Source: an uncultured bacterium
GTDB taxonomy: Bacteria; Verrucomicrobiota; Kiritimatiellia; CAIVKH01
Assembly (NCBI GenBank): GCA_903906425.1
Contig: CAIVKH010000342.1
Coordinates: forward strand, 1-64,000
DNA length: 64,000 nucleotides
Reading direction: 5' to 3'
Positions 18,274-29,541 of this stretch are shown here, one piece after another (position 1 is the stretch's first letter; every line of letters starts with the position of its first letter). The notes below the pieces were generated by a model, which saw only the letters and a list, made by a program, of their open reading frames with translations, did no database searches and was not told the DNA's origin. The position numbers and the translations under genes were made by a program.

Positions 18274-18353
18274 AATTTCATTCTCACACCAACCACGCAC
18301 AACCGCCCGATTTTTGTGCAGGAAATTTTTCGCTTCGTGGTAAAGACCTGCGC

Positions 18354-19466
18354 GTGTCCTATTCCTTTCCAGAGAACTGGTCGAAGCTGAACGTGGCCTT
18401 GTGCCACGATTGGCTGACCGGGATGCGCGGTGGCGAGCGGTGCCTCGAACTGCTCGCGCACGGCTTTCCACGCGCGCCGATCCACACATTGATTCACAAC
18501 CGTGACAAGGTTTCGGAAGCGATCAACGCCCACGAGATCAGGACTTCGCCGCTCCAAAAAATTCCAGGCATCTTCAAAAACTACCGCTGGTTCCTTCCCT
18601 TCTTCCCATCGGCTATTCGCAGCTTCGCTCCCCCGGACTGCGATTTGCTGATCAGCACGAGTCACTGCGTGGCGAAGGCGTTGCCACATAAACCGGAGAC
18701 AAAACACCTCTGCTATTGTTTCACGCCGATGCGCTATGCGTGGACGTTTCACGACGAATATCTCGGCCGACAGTCGCTCAAGCGAACGCTGGCCACGCCA
18801 ATCCTCGCGAGGCTCCGCGAATTCGATCGGGAAAATTCGGCGGGCGTGACGCGCTTCGTCGCGATCAGCGAACACGTGCGCAAACGCATCCAGAAATTTT
18901 ACAACCGCGACGCGGACGTCGTTTATCCGCCGGTGGACACGGATTTCTTTTCGCCGTTGCTGGGCGTGCGCGGCGATTACGACCTGATCGTTTCGGCACT
19001 GGTGCCGTACAAGAAAGTTGATCTCGCCGTCCGCGCCTTCGCGAAAATCGGCTTCCCGCTGAAAATCATCGGCACCGGAACCGAATTCGAAAAACTCCGC
19101 GCCGTCGCGCCGGTGAACGTCGAGTTCCTTGGTTGGAAATCCGACGAGGACGTCCGCGAATTTTATCAGCGCTGCCGTTTCCTTATTTTTCCCGGTGAAG
19201 AAGATTTCGGCATCGTCCCGATTGAAGCGCAGGCGTGCGGCCGGCCCGTCGTCGCGTTCCGCCGCGGCGGCCTGACCGAGACCATCGCTGATGGCGCGAC
19301 GGGCATTTTCTTCGACGAGCAAAATGAGGAAGCGCTCGCCGACGCCGTCGCGCGCGCCGAGAAGAAACGCTGGGACGGCGGAGCGATCCGCCGCAACGCC
19401 GAGCGGTTTTCGGTGCAGAAATTCATTGATGGAATTGACGCGGCGATCCAGGCGTGCCTGCGCTGA
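18354..19466 (+). CDS. Glycosyltransferase family 4, mannosyltransferase-like
   Basis: A 370-aa GT-B enzyme starting at GTG. VALCHDWLTGMRGGERCLE opens the protein, LCYCFTPMRYAWT and FVAISEHVRKRIQKFY follow, and the C-terminal domain has PPVDTDFF, IIGTGTEFEKL and FPGEEDFGIVPIEAQACGRPV. This arrangement resembles WbaZ-type mannosyltransferases of O-antigen pathways. Adjacent to another GT4 gene but separated by the divergent sigma operon. A palindrome array begins 17 bp after the stop. Confidence 0.9.
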   Translation: MSYSFPENWSKLNVALCHDWLTGMRGGERCLELLAHGFPRAPIHTLIHNRDKVSEAINAHEIRTSPLQKIPGIFKNYRWFLPFFPSAIRSFAPPDCDLLISTSHCVAKALPHKPETKHLCYCFTPMRYAWTFHDEYLGRQSLKRTLATPILARLREFDRENSAGVTRFVAISEHVRKRIQKFYNRDADVVYPPVDTDFFSPLLGVRGDYDLIVSALVPYKKVDLAVRAFAKIGFPLKIIGTGTEFEKLRAVAPVNVEFLGWKSDEDVREFYQRCRFLIFPGEEDFGIVPIEAQACGRPVVAFRRGGLTETIADGATGIFFDEQNEEALADAVARAEKKRWDGGAIRRNAERFSVQKFIDGIDAAIQACLR

Positions 19467-19482
19467 GCGGCGTCAAAAAAAG

Positions 19483-19563
19483 TTCCAATGATTGGAAGCT
19501 TTCGGCTACGATGTTTGCCAATGATTGGAAGTTTCCGATGCCGGTGCTTGCCAATCATTGGCA
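19483..19563. repeat. Phased palindrome array, three units
   Basis: Units at 19483-19497 (perfect, G), 19516-19530 (TGCCAATGATTGGAA) and 19549-19563 (TGCCAATCATTGGCA). The spacing is 33 bp. The last unit is altered at both ends symmetrically, so it remains a perfect palindrome. Confidence 0.9.
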
Positions 19564-19584
19564 GTCACAACGCGGAGGTGGGTC

Positions 19585-20049
19585 ATGATGGAATTGACGG
19601 TTCTCAGCGCGGCGTTCGTGATGAATGCGGCGATTCCGACGAATTACACGTGCAGCGGGCGGGACATTTCGCCGCCGCTTTCGTGGAGCGCGCCGCCGGC
19701 AGGCACGCAGAGCATCGCGATCTTGTGCGACGATCCCGATGCGCCGGTGGGCGACTGGGTTCACTGGGTCATTTTCAATCTGCCGGCGAACACGAATTCG
19801 CTGCCGGAGGCGGTGCCGGCAAAGTCGCAGCTTCCGAACGGCGCGACTCAGGGGATGAATGATTTCGGCAGGGGCGGCTATGGCGGGCCGTGTCCGCCGT
19901 CGGGAAAACCGCACCGGTATTTCTTCAAGGTCTTCGCGCTCGATACAAAACTTTCGCTCACGTCGAAGGCATCGAAGAAGGAACTGCTGAGGGCGATCGA
20001 AGGCCACGTCGTCGCGAAGGGCGAGCTGGTCGGCACGTTCAAGCGCTGA
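19585..20049 (+). CDS. PEBP family protein (YbhB/YbcL type)
   Basis: A 154-aa phosphatidylethanolamine-binding/Raf kinase inhibitor-like protein. It contains the family blocks YTCSGRDISPPLSW, CDDPDAPVGDWVHW and CPPSGKPHRYFFKVFALD around the anion-binding pocket. No signal peptide is present. GGAGGTG precedes tandem ATGs at 19585 and 19588. Bacterial members have no firm role; a serine/threonine kinase gene follows 16 bp later, which may be coincidence. Confidence 0.93.
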   Translation: MMELTVLSAAFVMNAAIPTNYTCSGRDISPPLSWSAPPAGTQSIAILCDDPDAPVGDWVHWVIFNLPANTNSLPEAVPAKSQLPNGATQGMNDFGRGGYGGPCPPSGKPHRYFFKVFALDTKLSLTSKASKKELLRAIEGHVVAKGELVGTFKR

Positions 20050-20065
20050 CGGGCGGGTTGCGTTT

Positions 20066-21937
20066 ATGGTACAGGCGGGGGGGATAGAAACGAAGTGCGC
20101 AAAGTGCGGCGGGCCGCTGTCGTCGGGCCGCGCGGGCAATGTCTGTCCGCGATGCCTGCTGGGCGCCGCGATGACGATGACGGCGAACGTGATGGAGACG
20201 AGTTCGTCCGCGAGTACGGCGCCGGCCCGGCCCGCGCCGCTGCGGATGGGAAATTACGAACTGCTCGGCGAGATCGCGCGCGGCGGAATGGGCGTGGTGT
20301 ACAAGGCGCGGCAGGCGGGCCTGAACCGGCTGGTCGCGGTGAAGGTCGTTGCGGCCGGACAGTTCGCCAGCAACGAGTCGCTGGAGCGCTTCCGCATCGA
20401 GGCGGAGGCCGCGGCGCGGCTGTCGCACCCGAACATCGTGGCGATTTATGAAGTGGGCCAGTCCGACGGACGGGAATTCTTTTCGATGGAACTGGTCGAA
20501 GGCGACAGTCTCGACCGCTGGATTAAAAAACATCCGCTTTCATCCGACGGCATCGCGGAGCTGACAAAGAAGATTTCGGAGGCGACGCACTTTGCCCACC
20601 AGCGCGGCGTGCTGCATCGCGATTTGAAGCCGCAAAATATCCTGATGGATGAAGACGGAAATCCGCACGTCGCGGATTTCGGCCTGGCCAAGCAGTCGGA
20701 GAACGACAGCACGCTGACCGTCACCGGCGTCGTTTTCGGCACGCCGGGCTATGCCGCGCCGGAGCAGGCGTCGGGCCGGCACGACCGCGTCGGCCCGGCC
20801 AGCGATGTCTTTTCGGTCGGCGCGATTTTGTATTTTCTGCTGACGGACGCGGCCCCGCACGCCGCGGCCACCGCGATCGAGGCGTTCCGCAAAACGCTCG
20901 AGGAACCGCCCGTGCCGCCGAGCCGGCTGCGCGCCACGGTCCCGCGTGATCTCGAAACGATCTGCTTGAAGTGCCTCGAAAAGGAACCGGACCGCCGCTA
21001 TCCGTCGGCGCGCGCGCTCGCCGAGGACATTGACCGTTTCTTGAGCCGCCTCCCGCTGCAGGCGCGCCGCGCCGGTCCGTTCTGGCACTTGTGGGCGCTC
21101 GTGCGTTCGCGGCCGTGGGCGGTCACCGGGCTCGCATCACTGCTTCAACTCGCGATGATCGGACTCGCGTACGGATTGTGGCAGCGGACGAAATTTCTCG
21201 AATGGCAGATCGTGCATCCCGACCGGCCGCCGCCGTTTCACGTCCTGCTGATTTTCTCGCCCGGCGTCGCGTCGCTGCTGATTTATACGTGCATGCTGGG
21301 CGGCTATCTTCCGCTGAAAGATCTCCGCGCGCGCCTCGCCGAGGGCCGCGCGTTCGAGCGCAACGACGTCCTGAAATTCTGCATCACCGGCGCGTGCTTT
21401 GGATTCCTCGGCGTCCTGCTGCTGCTGCGCTGCACAAAAGGTTTCGTGTGGCACTACGGCGACGTGTGGCGCTGGCCGTGGCTCGCGCTGCTTCCGTCGT
21501 TCAGCTTTTTCTGGTTCGGCAGCATCATCGTTCTCAAGACGCTCCGCGGCCACTACGGCGGCCAGCATTCCGCGGATGTCCTCGTCGCGCAGCGCGGGAG
21601 CCCGATCGGCGTCGCGCCGTGGAAATTTCTCGCCGCGCTGCTCGTTCCGATCTCCGCGCTCGAGCCCGTCGCCTGGCTCTGGCAGGGGCCGGACCGCGCG
21701 TCGGCCTTCGCTTTTCTGGTCACGGATGTTTTTCTGCTGACGTTCGCCCTGCGCTTCGCCCGCGCGATGCGCGACGAGATGCGGCCGTTCTGGCAGTTCC
21801 TCGTCATCGCGATGTCCGGCCTCACGCTGGAACTCGCGATGACGCTTGCGAGGATTCCGGCGGTCACCGCGATCGTGCTCGGCATCGTGGTCGGCCTCGC
21901 GGTCATCCGCCGCGTCCGCATCAGCGCGCGCACCTGA
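20066..21937 (+). CDS. Membrane serine/threonine protein kinase with N-terminal zinc ribbon
   Basis: A 623-aa protein. An N-terminal zinc ribbon (CAKC...CPRC, about residues 11-30) precedes a Pkn-type kinase domain (about 64-330): GEIARGGMGVVYKA glycine loop, VAVKVV lysine, HRDLKPQNIL catalytic loop, DFGLA and GTPGYAAPEQ. The rest is a membrane domain of about seven or eight hydrophobic segments. All catalytic residues are intact. The zinc ribbon-kinase-membrane layout is common in PVC bacteria. Target unknown. Confidence 0.93.
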   Translation: MVQAGGIETKCAKCGGPLSSGRAGNVCPRCLLGAAMTMTANVMETSSSASTAPARPAPLRMGNYELLGEIARGGMGVVYKARQAGLNRLVAVKVVAAGQFASNESLERFRIEAEAAARLSHPNIVAIYEVGQSDGREFFSMELVEGDSLDRWIKKHPLSSDGIAELTKKISEATHFAHQRGVLHRDLKPQNILMDEDGNPHVADFGLAKQSENDSTLTVTGVVFGTPGYAAPEQASGRHDRVGPASDVFSVGAILYFLLTDAAPHAAATAIEAFRKTLEEPPVPPSRLRATVPRDLETICLKCLEKEPDRRYPSARALAEDIDRFLSRLPLQARRAGPFWHLWALVRSRPWAVTGLASLLQLAMIGLAYGLWQRTKFLEWQIVHPDRPPPFHVLLIFSPGVASLLIYTCMLGGYLPLKDLRARLAEGRAFERNDVLKFCITGACFGFLGVLLLLRCTKGFVWHYGDVWRWPWLALLPSFSFFWFGSIIVLKTLRGHYGGQHSADVLVAQRGSPIGVAPWKFLAALLVPISALEPVAWLWQGPDRASAFAFLVTDVFLLTFALRFARAMRDEMRPFWQFLVIAMSGLTLELAMTLARIPAVTAIVLGIVVGLAVIRRVRISART

Positions 21938-21950
21938 GCGCAACCGCGAC

Positions 21951-21997
21951 TTCCAATGATTGGAAATTCCGGCGGCCGCTTTTTCCAATCATTGGAA
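21951..21997. repeat. Phased palindrome pair
   Basis: Perfect units at 21951-21965 (G) and 21983-21997 (C), 32 bp apart with complementary centres. They lie between convergent genes, 13 bp past the kinase stop. Confidence 0.95.
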
Positions 21998-22018
21998 ATT
22001 GCGATGCGGCGGATGAAA

Positions 22019-22570
22019 TCAGCGTTCGACCTGCGGCAATATTTTCGGCAGCGCCGGGAACCATTCTTTCAATTGCCTGACGGCTTCGGGATCCGCGCCG
22101 CCGCTGCCGATGACGTGCGGCGCGATCGCCAGTCCGCCAATTGCAATTTTTCCGGCGACGGCGAGGCCGCCGACCGCGAAATAAATTGCGATGGCTGCGC
22201 CGCCCATTGCGACACCGCCGAGCGCGAGGCCGCCAAGGGCCAATACGCCGATGCTGCAACCGCCGAACGTCAGCCCGCCCAGCGCGACGCCGCCGAGCGC
22301 GATGACGCCGATGGCCACGTTGCCGATGGCGATGATTCCTTTCGCGACGCGCGGCCGGCCGGTCGCCGGATTGATGCCCTGCGCGATGTGAATCAGCGGC
22401 AGGCCGAGGAGAGTCGTCTTCGATTTGTATTCGTAGCCGAGAAACGCGGTCGGGATTTGCAGGTTGATCGCGCCCGACGCGCGGGGCCGGCCATCGAGAA
22501 ACTCGCCGCAATAACGGCATTTCACCGCCTCATCCTGAATTTGCTCTGCGCAAAATGGACATTTCTTCAT
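22019..22570 (-). CDS. Zinc-ribbon protein with Gly/Ala-rich hexapeptide-like repeats
   Basis: A 183-aa protein. The N-terminus is a zinc ribbon (CPFCAEQI...CRYCGEFLDG). Residues about 80-150 repeat a unit of about six residues of the form [IV]-A-[IL]-G-G-[VL] (for example AIGNVAIGVIALGGVALGG), which could form a solenoid or a set of glycine-zipper membrane helices. The tail is soluble (EAVRQLKEWFPALPK). I do not recognise a function. It lies 10 bp downstream of the S9 peptidase gene on the same strand. Confidence 0.7.
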   Translation of the reverse strand: MKKCPFCAEQIQDEAVKCRYCGEFLDGRPRASGAINLQIPTAFLGYEYKSKTTLLGLPLIHIAQGINPATGRPRVAKGIIAIGNVAIGVIALGGVALGGLTFGGCSIGVLALGGLALGGVAMGGAAIAIYFAVGGLAVAGKIAIGGLAIAPHVIGSGGADPEAVRQLKEWFPALPKILPQVER

Positions 22571-22579
22571 TCAACAATG

Positions 22580-24889
22580 CTACCGGTTGCGCGGTTCGAC
22601 TCCGAGCAAATTGCGCACGAAGAAATCGGCGCGGCGGCGTTTGCCGTACGGTGTTTCGCCGCAGCCGTGGTCGGCGCCAGGGATGACGAGCAGTTCGAAA
22701 TCCTTGTCGGCTTTGATGAGCGCGTTGACGACTTGCATCGTCGAGGCCGGATCAACGTTGTGGTCGAGTTCGCCGACGGTGAGCAGCAGTTTGCCGCGTA
22801 AATTGTGCGCGAGCGTGACGTTTGAATTTTCCGCGTATTCCTTGCCGACGGGCCAGCCCATCCATTGTTCGTTCCACCAGATTTTGTCCATGCGGTTGTC
22901 GTGACAGCCGCAGTCCGCGACGCAGGCTTTGTAGAAATCACCGTGCGTCAGCATCGCTGCGAGTGCGTTTTGTCCGCCCGCGGAGCCGCCGTAAATTCCG
23001 ACGCGCGACAAATCCATCGAAGGATCTTTTGCGGCGGCGGCCTTGAGCCACAAAATCCGGTCGGGAAATCCGCCATCGACGAGATTCTTCCAGCAAACAT
23101 CGTGAAATTGTTTCGAGCGCCCCGATGTGCCCATTCCGTCAATTTGAACGACGATGAAGCCGAGTTCGGCAATTTCCTGCGACATGTGAAACGAATGAAA
23201 ACTTTTCGGCACGTAAAACCCCTGCGGGCCGGCGTAAATTTGTTCAATTACCGGATATTTCTTCTGCAGATCGAAATTCGTCGGACGATAAATGACGCCA
23301 TAAATGTCGGTCGTTCCATCGCGACCTTTTGCGACGAAGCGTTCGGGCGCGCGCCAACCGGTTTTCAGCAGTGCGGTCCAGTCGGCGCGTTCGAGCGGGC
23401 AAATCAGCGCGCCGGTGTCGCAGCGGCGAAGTTCCGTCACCGGCGGCTGGTCAACGCGCGACCAGGAGTCCACGAAAAATCTGCGGTCGGGAGAAAAAGA
23501 AACTTCGTGCGTGCCGTCGCCTTCAGTCAGAACGACGAGGCCGGTGCCGTCGAAATTCACGCGGCAATAATGCAAATAATACGGATCTTGTTCGGGCCGG
23601 ATTCCGCCGGCGTGAAACCAAATCTGCCGTTTCTCTTCGTCAACTTTGTCAACTCCGCGGACAACCCACGGACCTTTCGTGATTTGATTTTTCACACGGC
23701 CCGTTTGCGTGTCGTAAAGATAAAGATGATTCCAGCCGTCGCGTTCCGACATCCAGATCAGCTCGCGCGAATCATCGAGCCAGTGCGAAAAATATTTTCC
23801 TGAATAATCAACGAACGTCGGACTGACTTCATCCACAAGCGCCCGCGCCGCTCCGGTGTTTGCGTCAACAGAAACGATCCGCAGAATTTGGTGTCCGCGC
23901 TGGTTGTAGAGAAATGTGAAGTTGCTCGAATCAGGCGACCATTTCACGTCGCCGATGCTCCACGGATTCGGGAACAACGAATCGCTGATCGGGATTTCTT
24001 TCTTCGTCTCGATGTCGAAAAGATGCGGTTTCGAAATCGCGATTTTGTCGCCGGGCTTTTGATATTCGTGCGAGATGAGTTTCGGCTGCACCTGATCCTT
24101 CGGCGACGATTCGATCATGTACACGATGTGCTCCTCGCCCTTTTTCCTTCGAAGTGCGACCAGCTTTTTTCCGTCGGGCGACCAGAAGAAATTTCCTTCG
24201 TACGAATCGTCTGCCGTGCCGTCGGTCGTCGGCGCGATGTCGGGATTTCGGAGATGAATGTTGAAGTCGCGGATGAATGCCTGCGGATGTTTTGCTTCAA
24301 TTCTTTCGCGCTTGTTTTCCGGCGCTGGCGCGGGTGCGGGCGTCGGCACGTGATGATTTTCTTCGATGACTGCCGTGCATTCGTCGGCCATCGCCGTGAA
24401 CGCCGCGATTGTTTTCCCGTCGCTATCGGCCGCGAGCCAGACGTGGCCGGCAAAAGTTTGCTGCTGTTGGTGTCCGCCGGGCGGAATGGTTCCGTATTCG
24501 CGGCGATTGCCGCCGGTATCGATCCAGAAAAGATGAACGACCGATTTCGTCTTGTTCGTAAAATTTATGTGCGTTGATTCGCCGGTCGAGCGCGTCTTGG
24601 TTGGCGATTCCGTTGCGGGCAGCTCCGTCGGCGGCGAATGATAGCCACCCTGCCGCGTGCCTTTGATCGCGTCCACCAGCACGCATTCCTCTTTGCCGCC
24701 GGGCAGTTCGTTACGATACCAGAATTCCGTTCCGTCGGGCAGCCAGTGCGGCGTGACTTTCGTTTTGAAAACTTTGTTGTCGGTCAGTCGCTGCAAATTC
24801 GCGGCGCGCTCATAATCGGCTCTTGTTCCTTGCGCCGACGCGTTGATCGCGAAGAGCAGCGCGGATAAAATGAAGGCAATTTGTTTCAT
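22580..24889 (-). CDS. Secreted prolyl oligopeptidase family (S9B, DPP IV-like) peptidase
   Basis: A 769-aa protein with signal peptide ([19 protein letters not shown]), an N-terminal beta-propeller (DPPIV_N) and a C-terminal alpha/beta hydrolase domain. The nucleophile lies in [11 protein letters not shown] (around residue 635), the Asp in [11 protein letters not shown] and the His in [15 protein letters not shown]. It likely removes X-Pro dipeptides from peptides outside the cytoplasm. The ATG at 24889 is chosen; an in-frame start at 24916 translates part of the adjoining palindrome. Confidence 0.93.
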   Translation of the reverse strand: MKQIAFILSALLFAINASAQGTRADYERAANLQRLTDNKVFKTKVTPHWLPDGTEFWYRNELPGGKEECVLVDAIKGTRQGGYHSPPTELPATESPTKTRSTGESTHINFTNKTKSVVHLFWIDTGGNRREYGTIPPGGHQQQQTFAGHVWLAADSDGKTIAAFTAMADECTAVIEENHHVPTPAPAPAPENKRERIEAKHPQAFIRDFNIHLRNPDIAPTTDGTADDSYEGNFFWSPDGKKLVALRRKKGEEHIVYMIESSPKDQVQPKLISHEYQKPGDKIAISKPHLFDIETKKEIPISDSLFPNPWSIGDVKWSPDSSNFTFLYNQRGHQILRIVSVDANTGAARALVDEVSPTFVDYSGKYFSHWLDDSRELIWMSERDGWNHLYLYDTQTGRVKNQITKGPWVVRGVDKVDEEKRQIWFHAGGIRPEQDPYYLHYCRVNFDGTGLVVLTEGDGTHEVSFSPDRRFFVDSWSRVDQPPVTELRRCDTGALICPLERADWTALLKTGWRAPERFVAKGRDGTTDIYGVIYRPTNFDLQKKYPVIEQIYAGPQGFYVPKSFHSFHMSQEIAELGFIVVQIDGMGTSGRSKQFHDVCWKNLVDGGFPDRILWLKAAAAKDPSMDLSRVGIYGGSAGGQNALAAMLTHGDFYKACVADCGCHDNRMDKIWWNEQWMGWPVGKEYAENSNVTLAHNLRGKLLLTVGELDHNVDPASTMQVVNALIKADKDFELLVIPGADHGCGETPYGKRRRADFFVRNLLGVEPRNR

Positions 24890-24906
24890 CGGATTTGTTT
24901 CGTGAT

Positions 24907-24953
24907 TTCCAATCATTGGAAGTTGCGATCTTGTAAATTTCCAATGATTGGAA
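24907..24953. repeat. Phased palindrome pair, left flank of LRR gene
   Basis: Perfect units at 24907-24921 (C) and 24939-24953 (G), 32 bp apart with complementary centres. The whole element, spacer included, differs by one base from the one at 26948-26994. It lies between divergent genes. Confidence 0.95.
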
Positions 24954-25083
24954 AGCGAAAGAAAAAAAGCGCACCGGTGGAAAATGGCGGATGCCTGTCA
25001 GCTTGGACTATTTTCGCAGCCCTCCGGATCTGCGACTCCAAAAGCCGCTTGATGGACGGGGGAAGTACTCTTAGTTTTACAGC

Positions 25084-26946
25084 ATGGCGACGGAGAATTT
25101 TGTCGATTGGGCGTTGGATCCGAAACGGACGCTGGAAGAGGCGTTCGGTGCGGAGTTGTTGGTTGAACACGGGCTGACCCAGTGGCAGATCGCGCAAAAG
25201 ACCCACCGGTACGATTATCATGCGCAGGCGGAGAGAGACAAACGCCGCGCGTTGAATCCGGCTTACCGGCCCAGTTTCACGCGCGAAGATGCGGAGCATG
25301 CCGCGGAGATGCTGTCGAAGAGCGTCGCGATTTCCTTGGGCAACTTCAACGACCGGCCCGTACGCGATATTTCGATGCTGCGGTTCGTTCCCAACATCAC
25401 TTCGCTGTCGCTGTCGCAGAGCGAGCTCACGGATTTGAGTCCGATTCTTTTTCTTTCGCGCCTTGAATCGCTCAGCATGCATGAAAACGAACTGGAGGAC
25501 TTCAGCCCCATCGGCCGGCTCGCCAGTCTCAAATGCCTGTACATCTCGGCCCGCGCGTTTTGGCCGCGCTTCGAGGGACTGGAAAATCTGAAGCGTCTGG
25601 AGAACTTCACCTTCAACGGCAACGTGCTCACCATGGAGGGAATCCCCGCCATTCACGCCAGCAAGAAGGCCACGATCAGCACGTGGATTCATTCGCTGCC
25701 TGTTCGCGATTTGCGCCGCCTGCCGTTGCTGCCCGACACGAACGATGTCGAGTTTTGCGGAGTGTGTTCGCTGGAGGGCATCGCGCGTTATGCGCATGTT
25801 CATACGCTGAAAGTCACGGGGCCGTTAAAGAGTCTCAGCCCGCTGGCGGCGGCGGGCATGAAGCGGCTGACGCAATTGACGGTCAATGGCCAGTGCTTCA
25901 CGGATCTTTCTCCGCTCGCATTTCTGCCTGAATTGCGCCGGTTCGTGCTGGAAACGGAACAGCCTCTCAACCTCTATGCGCTCGCGGAGTCGCCGAAGCT
26001 GCACGAAATCGAAGCAAAGGGAAGTGCGATCAACATTCGCGAAACGGCGGTCTTCAATGCCGCGCGCGAGCCTTGGGAGCCGGAATTCATCGCGCCGGAG
26101 CCGCGCAAACTTCCGCCGCAGGAACTTTTTGTCGTCGCGAAAGATTCGCCCAATGCGCGATACCTCGACGATTTTTTCGACAAGCTTCCGCCGTTGCTCG
26201 ACGATAACAGCGAAATGCTCAAGGCGGAAGCTCGCTGGCTCGGCTCCCGGCTTGTGGAAGCTCTGAACAGGTTTTTTGGCAACTCCGATTGGGGCGAGCA
26301 CAACAACCACTTTGACGGCCGCACGCCGTGGATTGAGATTCACACGCTCGAAGCGGCCGAACGGGTCTGGGCCGCCGCGCACGTCGTGCGAACCGTTCTG
26401 GCTTGCGCGCAAATCCAGCATTCCGTCACCGTCCGCATCGAACTGCTCATCAAATTCGAAAAGAAGGCCTCGTGGTGGCGTGGGAAACGCGATCCGGACG
26501 CCTTCAATGCGCGCGAGGCGCGCGAAGAACACGAAGACTGGATCGCGCGAAAGAAGAATCTTGAGAATTACCGGGAGCAGCTTCACCGCCTCCGCATGGC
26601 CGAGGCCGAGGGCGCCCCGATCAAGCCCGAAGATTTCGCCGTCGAGCCTGCCGAACCACAGCCTGTCTATGAAGCCGAGCCCGATTCGGATGTCCTCGAA
26701 GCGCCCGACGAAGACGACGAGGAAGAAAGCCAGCAGGAACATCCGCTCGCCGAAAACTACGATTCATTTCTCACCGTCCGCGAAGACGGCATCTGGATTC
26801 GAGAACATTCCCAGGCCGCCGTCGAACTGCTTCTCAACCGCCGCGCCATTCCGCGCGAACCGCCCGCGCCGCCCGAAAATCGTCCGCCTCCACCGGAAGA
26901 GCCGCCGCCCGCACAGCCCGGCCCGCCGTCGCTCGTCCACGCCTGA
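25084..26946 (+). CDS. Leucine-rich repeat protein of unknown function
   Basis: A 620-aa cytoplasmic protein without signal peptide. Residues about 75-330 contain several leucine-rich repeats of the internalin-like form (ITSLSLSQSELTDLSPI, LESLSMHENELEDFSPI, LKSLSPL, LTQLTVNGQCFTDLSPL). The middle part is not recognised; the C-terminal 100 residues are acidic and then Pro-rich. The sole recognised module is the LRR region, usually a protein-binding surface. The gene is bracketed by two almost identical palindrome pairs; the stop is 1 bp from the right-hand one. Confidence 0.75.
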   Translation: MATENFVDWALDPKRTLEEAFGAELLVEHGLTQWQIAQKTHRYDYHAQAERDKRRALNPAYRPSFTREDAEHAAEMLSKSVAISLGNFNDRPVRDISMLRFVPNITSLSLSQSELTDLSPILFLSRLESLSMHENELEDFSPIGRLASLKCLYISARAFWPRFEGLENLKRLENFTFNGNVLTMEGIPAIHASKKATISTWIHSLPVRDLRRLPLLPDTNDVEFCGVCSLEGIARYAHVHTLKVTGPLKSLSPLAAAGMKRLTQLTVNGQCFTDLSPLAFLPELRRFVLETEQPLNLYALAESPKLHEIEAKGSAINIRETAVFNAAREPWEPEFIAPEPRKLPPQELFVVAKDSPNARYLDDFFDKLPPLLDDNSEMLKAEARWLGSRLVEALNRFFGNSDWGEHNNHFDGRTPWIEIHTLEAAERVWAAAHVVRTVLACAQIQHSVTVRIELLIKFEKKASWWRGKRDPDAFNAREAREEHEDWIARKKNLENYREQLHRLRMAEAEGAPIKPEDFAVEPAEPQPVYEAEPDSDVLEAPDEDDEEESQQEHPLAENYDSFLTVREDGIWIREHSQAAVELLLNRRAIPREPPAPPENRPPPPEEPPPAQPGPPSLVHA

Positions 26947-26947
26947 C

Positions 26948-26994
26948 TTCCAATCATTGGAAGTTGCGCTCTTGTAAATTTCCAATGATTGGAA
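26948..26994. repeat. Phased palindrome pair, right flank of LRR gene
   Basis: Perfect units at 26948-26962 (C) and 26980-26994 (G), 32 bp apart. Near-identical direct copy of 24907-24953. Lies between convergent LRR and ahcY genes. Confidence 0.95.
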
Positions 26995-27030
26995 ATCACG
27001 ATGAAGTTTTTGCGGTCGCGGCAACCGGTC

Positions 27031-27070
27031 CTAAAAAATTAACCGGCAGGCCGCGCGAGCGGCCTGCCGG
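27031..27070 (-). terminator. Rho-independent terminator of ahcY
   Basis: A perfect 12-bp stem (CCGGCAGGCCGC at 27043-27054 with GCGGCCTGCCGG at 27059-27070) with a 4-base loop. Read on the minus strand it is followed by TTAATTTTTT. It lies 26 bp beyond the ahcY stop. Confidence 0.9.
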
Positions 27071-27095
27071 TCTGTTCGCAATTTGATCGCGGCGA

Positions 27096-28508
<1,413 letters not shown>

Positions 28509-28510
28509 TT

Positions 28511-29449
28511 TCATTGCTCCTGTGTTTGAGTTTTTGTTCCCACTGCCATGACCACCGAAATTTCCGGCGTCGCTCCCGCCAGCTTCTGCGTCAGCCCGAC
28601 GGAAAGCCCCGCGGCTTTCATCCAGCCGCGCAATTCACCTTCTTCAAATCCGAGCCACTGATCGGCCCATTGTTCGCGGACCCAATCCTGCCCGTGCCGC
28701 GCCAGATCGAGCACGACGACCTGTCCGTTTTTGCGGACGATGCGCGCCGCCTCGGCCATCGCCTTCGCCGGCTGCGCGGCGTGATGAAGCGACTGGCTCA
28801 AGAACGCCACGTCCACCGAATCCGATTTGATCGGCAGCTCTTCCAGATCGCCGCCGGCAATTTTTACGTGCGCGGAAAGTCCCGCCGTTTTTGCCCGGTG
28901 CTGGACCTCCTTGAGCATCGCCTTCGACTGGTCAACGGCGATGACTGATTTCGCGAAGCGCGCGAGAAGCAGCGTCAACTGCCCTTCGCCCGCGCCGAGA
29001 TCTGCGATGGTTTTGCCCGCAAAACCTGCCGCAAGCGCCGCCGCCAGCGCTTCCCATCCGCCGCCGGGCTGCATCAACGTTCCATAGCGGCCGGCAATTC
29101 TTTCAAAAAACTCGCGGCTCTTCTGCCGCCGCTGATCAAGCACGCGGCGCACCGTGGCCGCGTCTTTCGCCGCCGCGGGCAGCCCGAGCAGATGTGCTTT
29201 CAGCCCGTGCGCGAAGTCGCCTTCATCGAGCGCCGGGCCACGCCGGTAATAAATGGACGTTCCCTCGCGCCGCGTCCCGACGAGGCCCGCGTCGCGCAGC
29301 GGCTTCAGGTGGCGGCTCACCGTGGATTGCGGCAGGCGGAGCACTTCGACCAGCTCGGCCACGGACAATTCCGCGCCGATCAGCGCGTGAAGAATCCGCA
29401 GCCGCACATCGTCGGCCAGCGCCCGGAACATTTGAATCGCCCCTGTCAT
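28511..29449 (-). CDS. ArsR-family regulator fused to SAM-dependent methyltransferase
   Basis: A 312-aa protein. Residues 1-90 are an ArsR winged helix ([37 protein letters not shown]). Residues about 130-300 are a class I methyltransferase ([44 protein letters not shown]). Such fusions occur upstream of ahcY or other methionine-cycle genes, and the 4-bp coupling here suggests it senses SAM or SAH and regulates the cycle (inference). No separate operator can be assigned. Confidence 0.88.
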   Translation of the reverse strand: MTGAIQMFRALADDVRLRILHALIGAELSVAELVEVLRLPQSTVSRHLKPLRDAGLVGTRREGTSIYYRRGPALDEGDFAHGLKAHLLGLPAAAKDAATVRRVLDQRRQKSREFFERIAGRYGTLMQPGGGWEALAAALAAGFAGKTIADLGAGEGQLTLLLARFAKSVIAVDQSKAMLKEVQHRAKTAGLSAHVKIAGGDLEELPIKSDSVDVAFLSQSLHHAAQPAKAMAEAARIVRKNGQVVVLDLARHGQDWVREQWADQWLGFEEGELRGWMKAAGLSVGLTQKLAGATPEISVVMAVGTKTQTQEQ

Positions 29450-29541
29450 CTCATTTATCCGTACTTTCGGATGAATGAATATATGCGGATTTGCAAACGG
29501 ATCAAGAGGATTTTGGCCGGGCCGCCGCCCGGACCGCCGGC

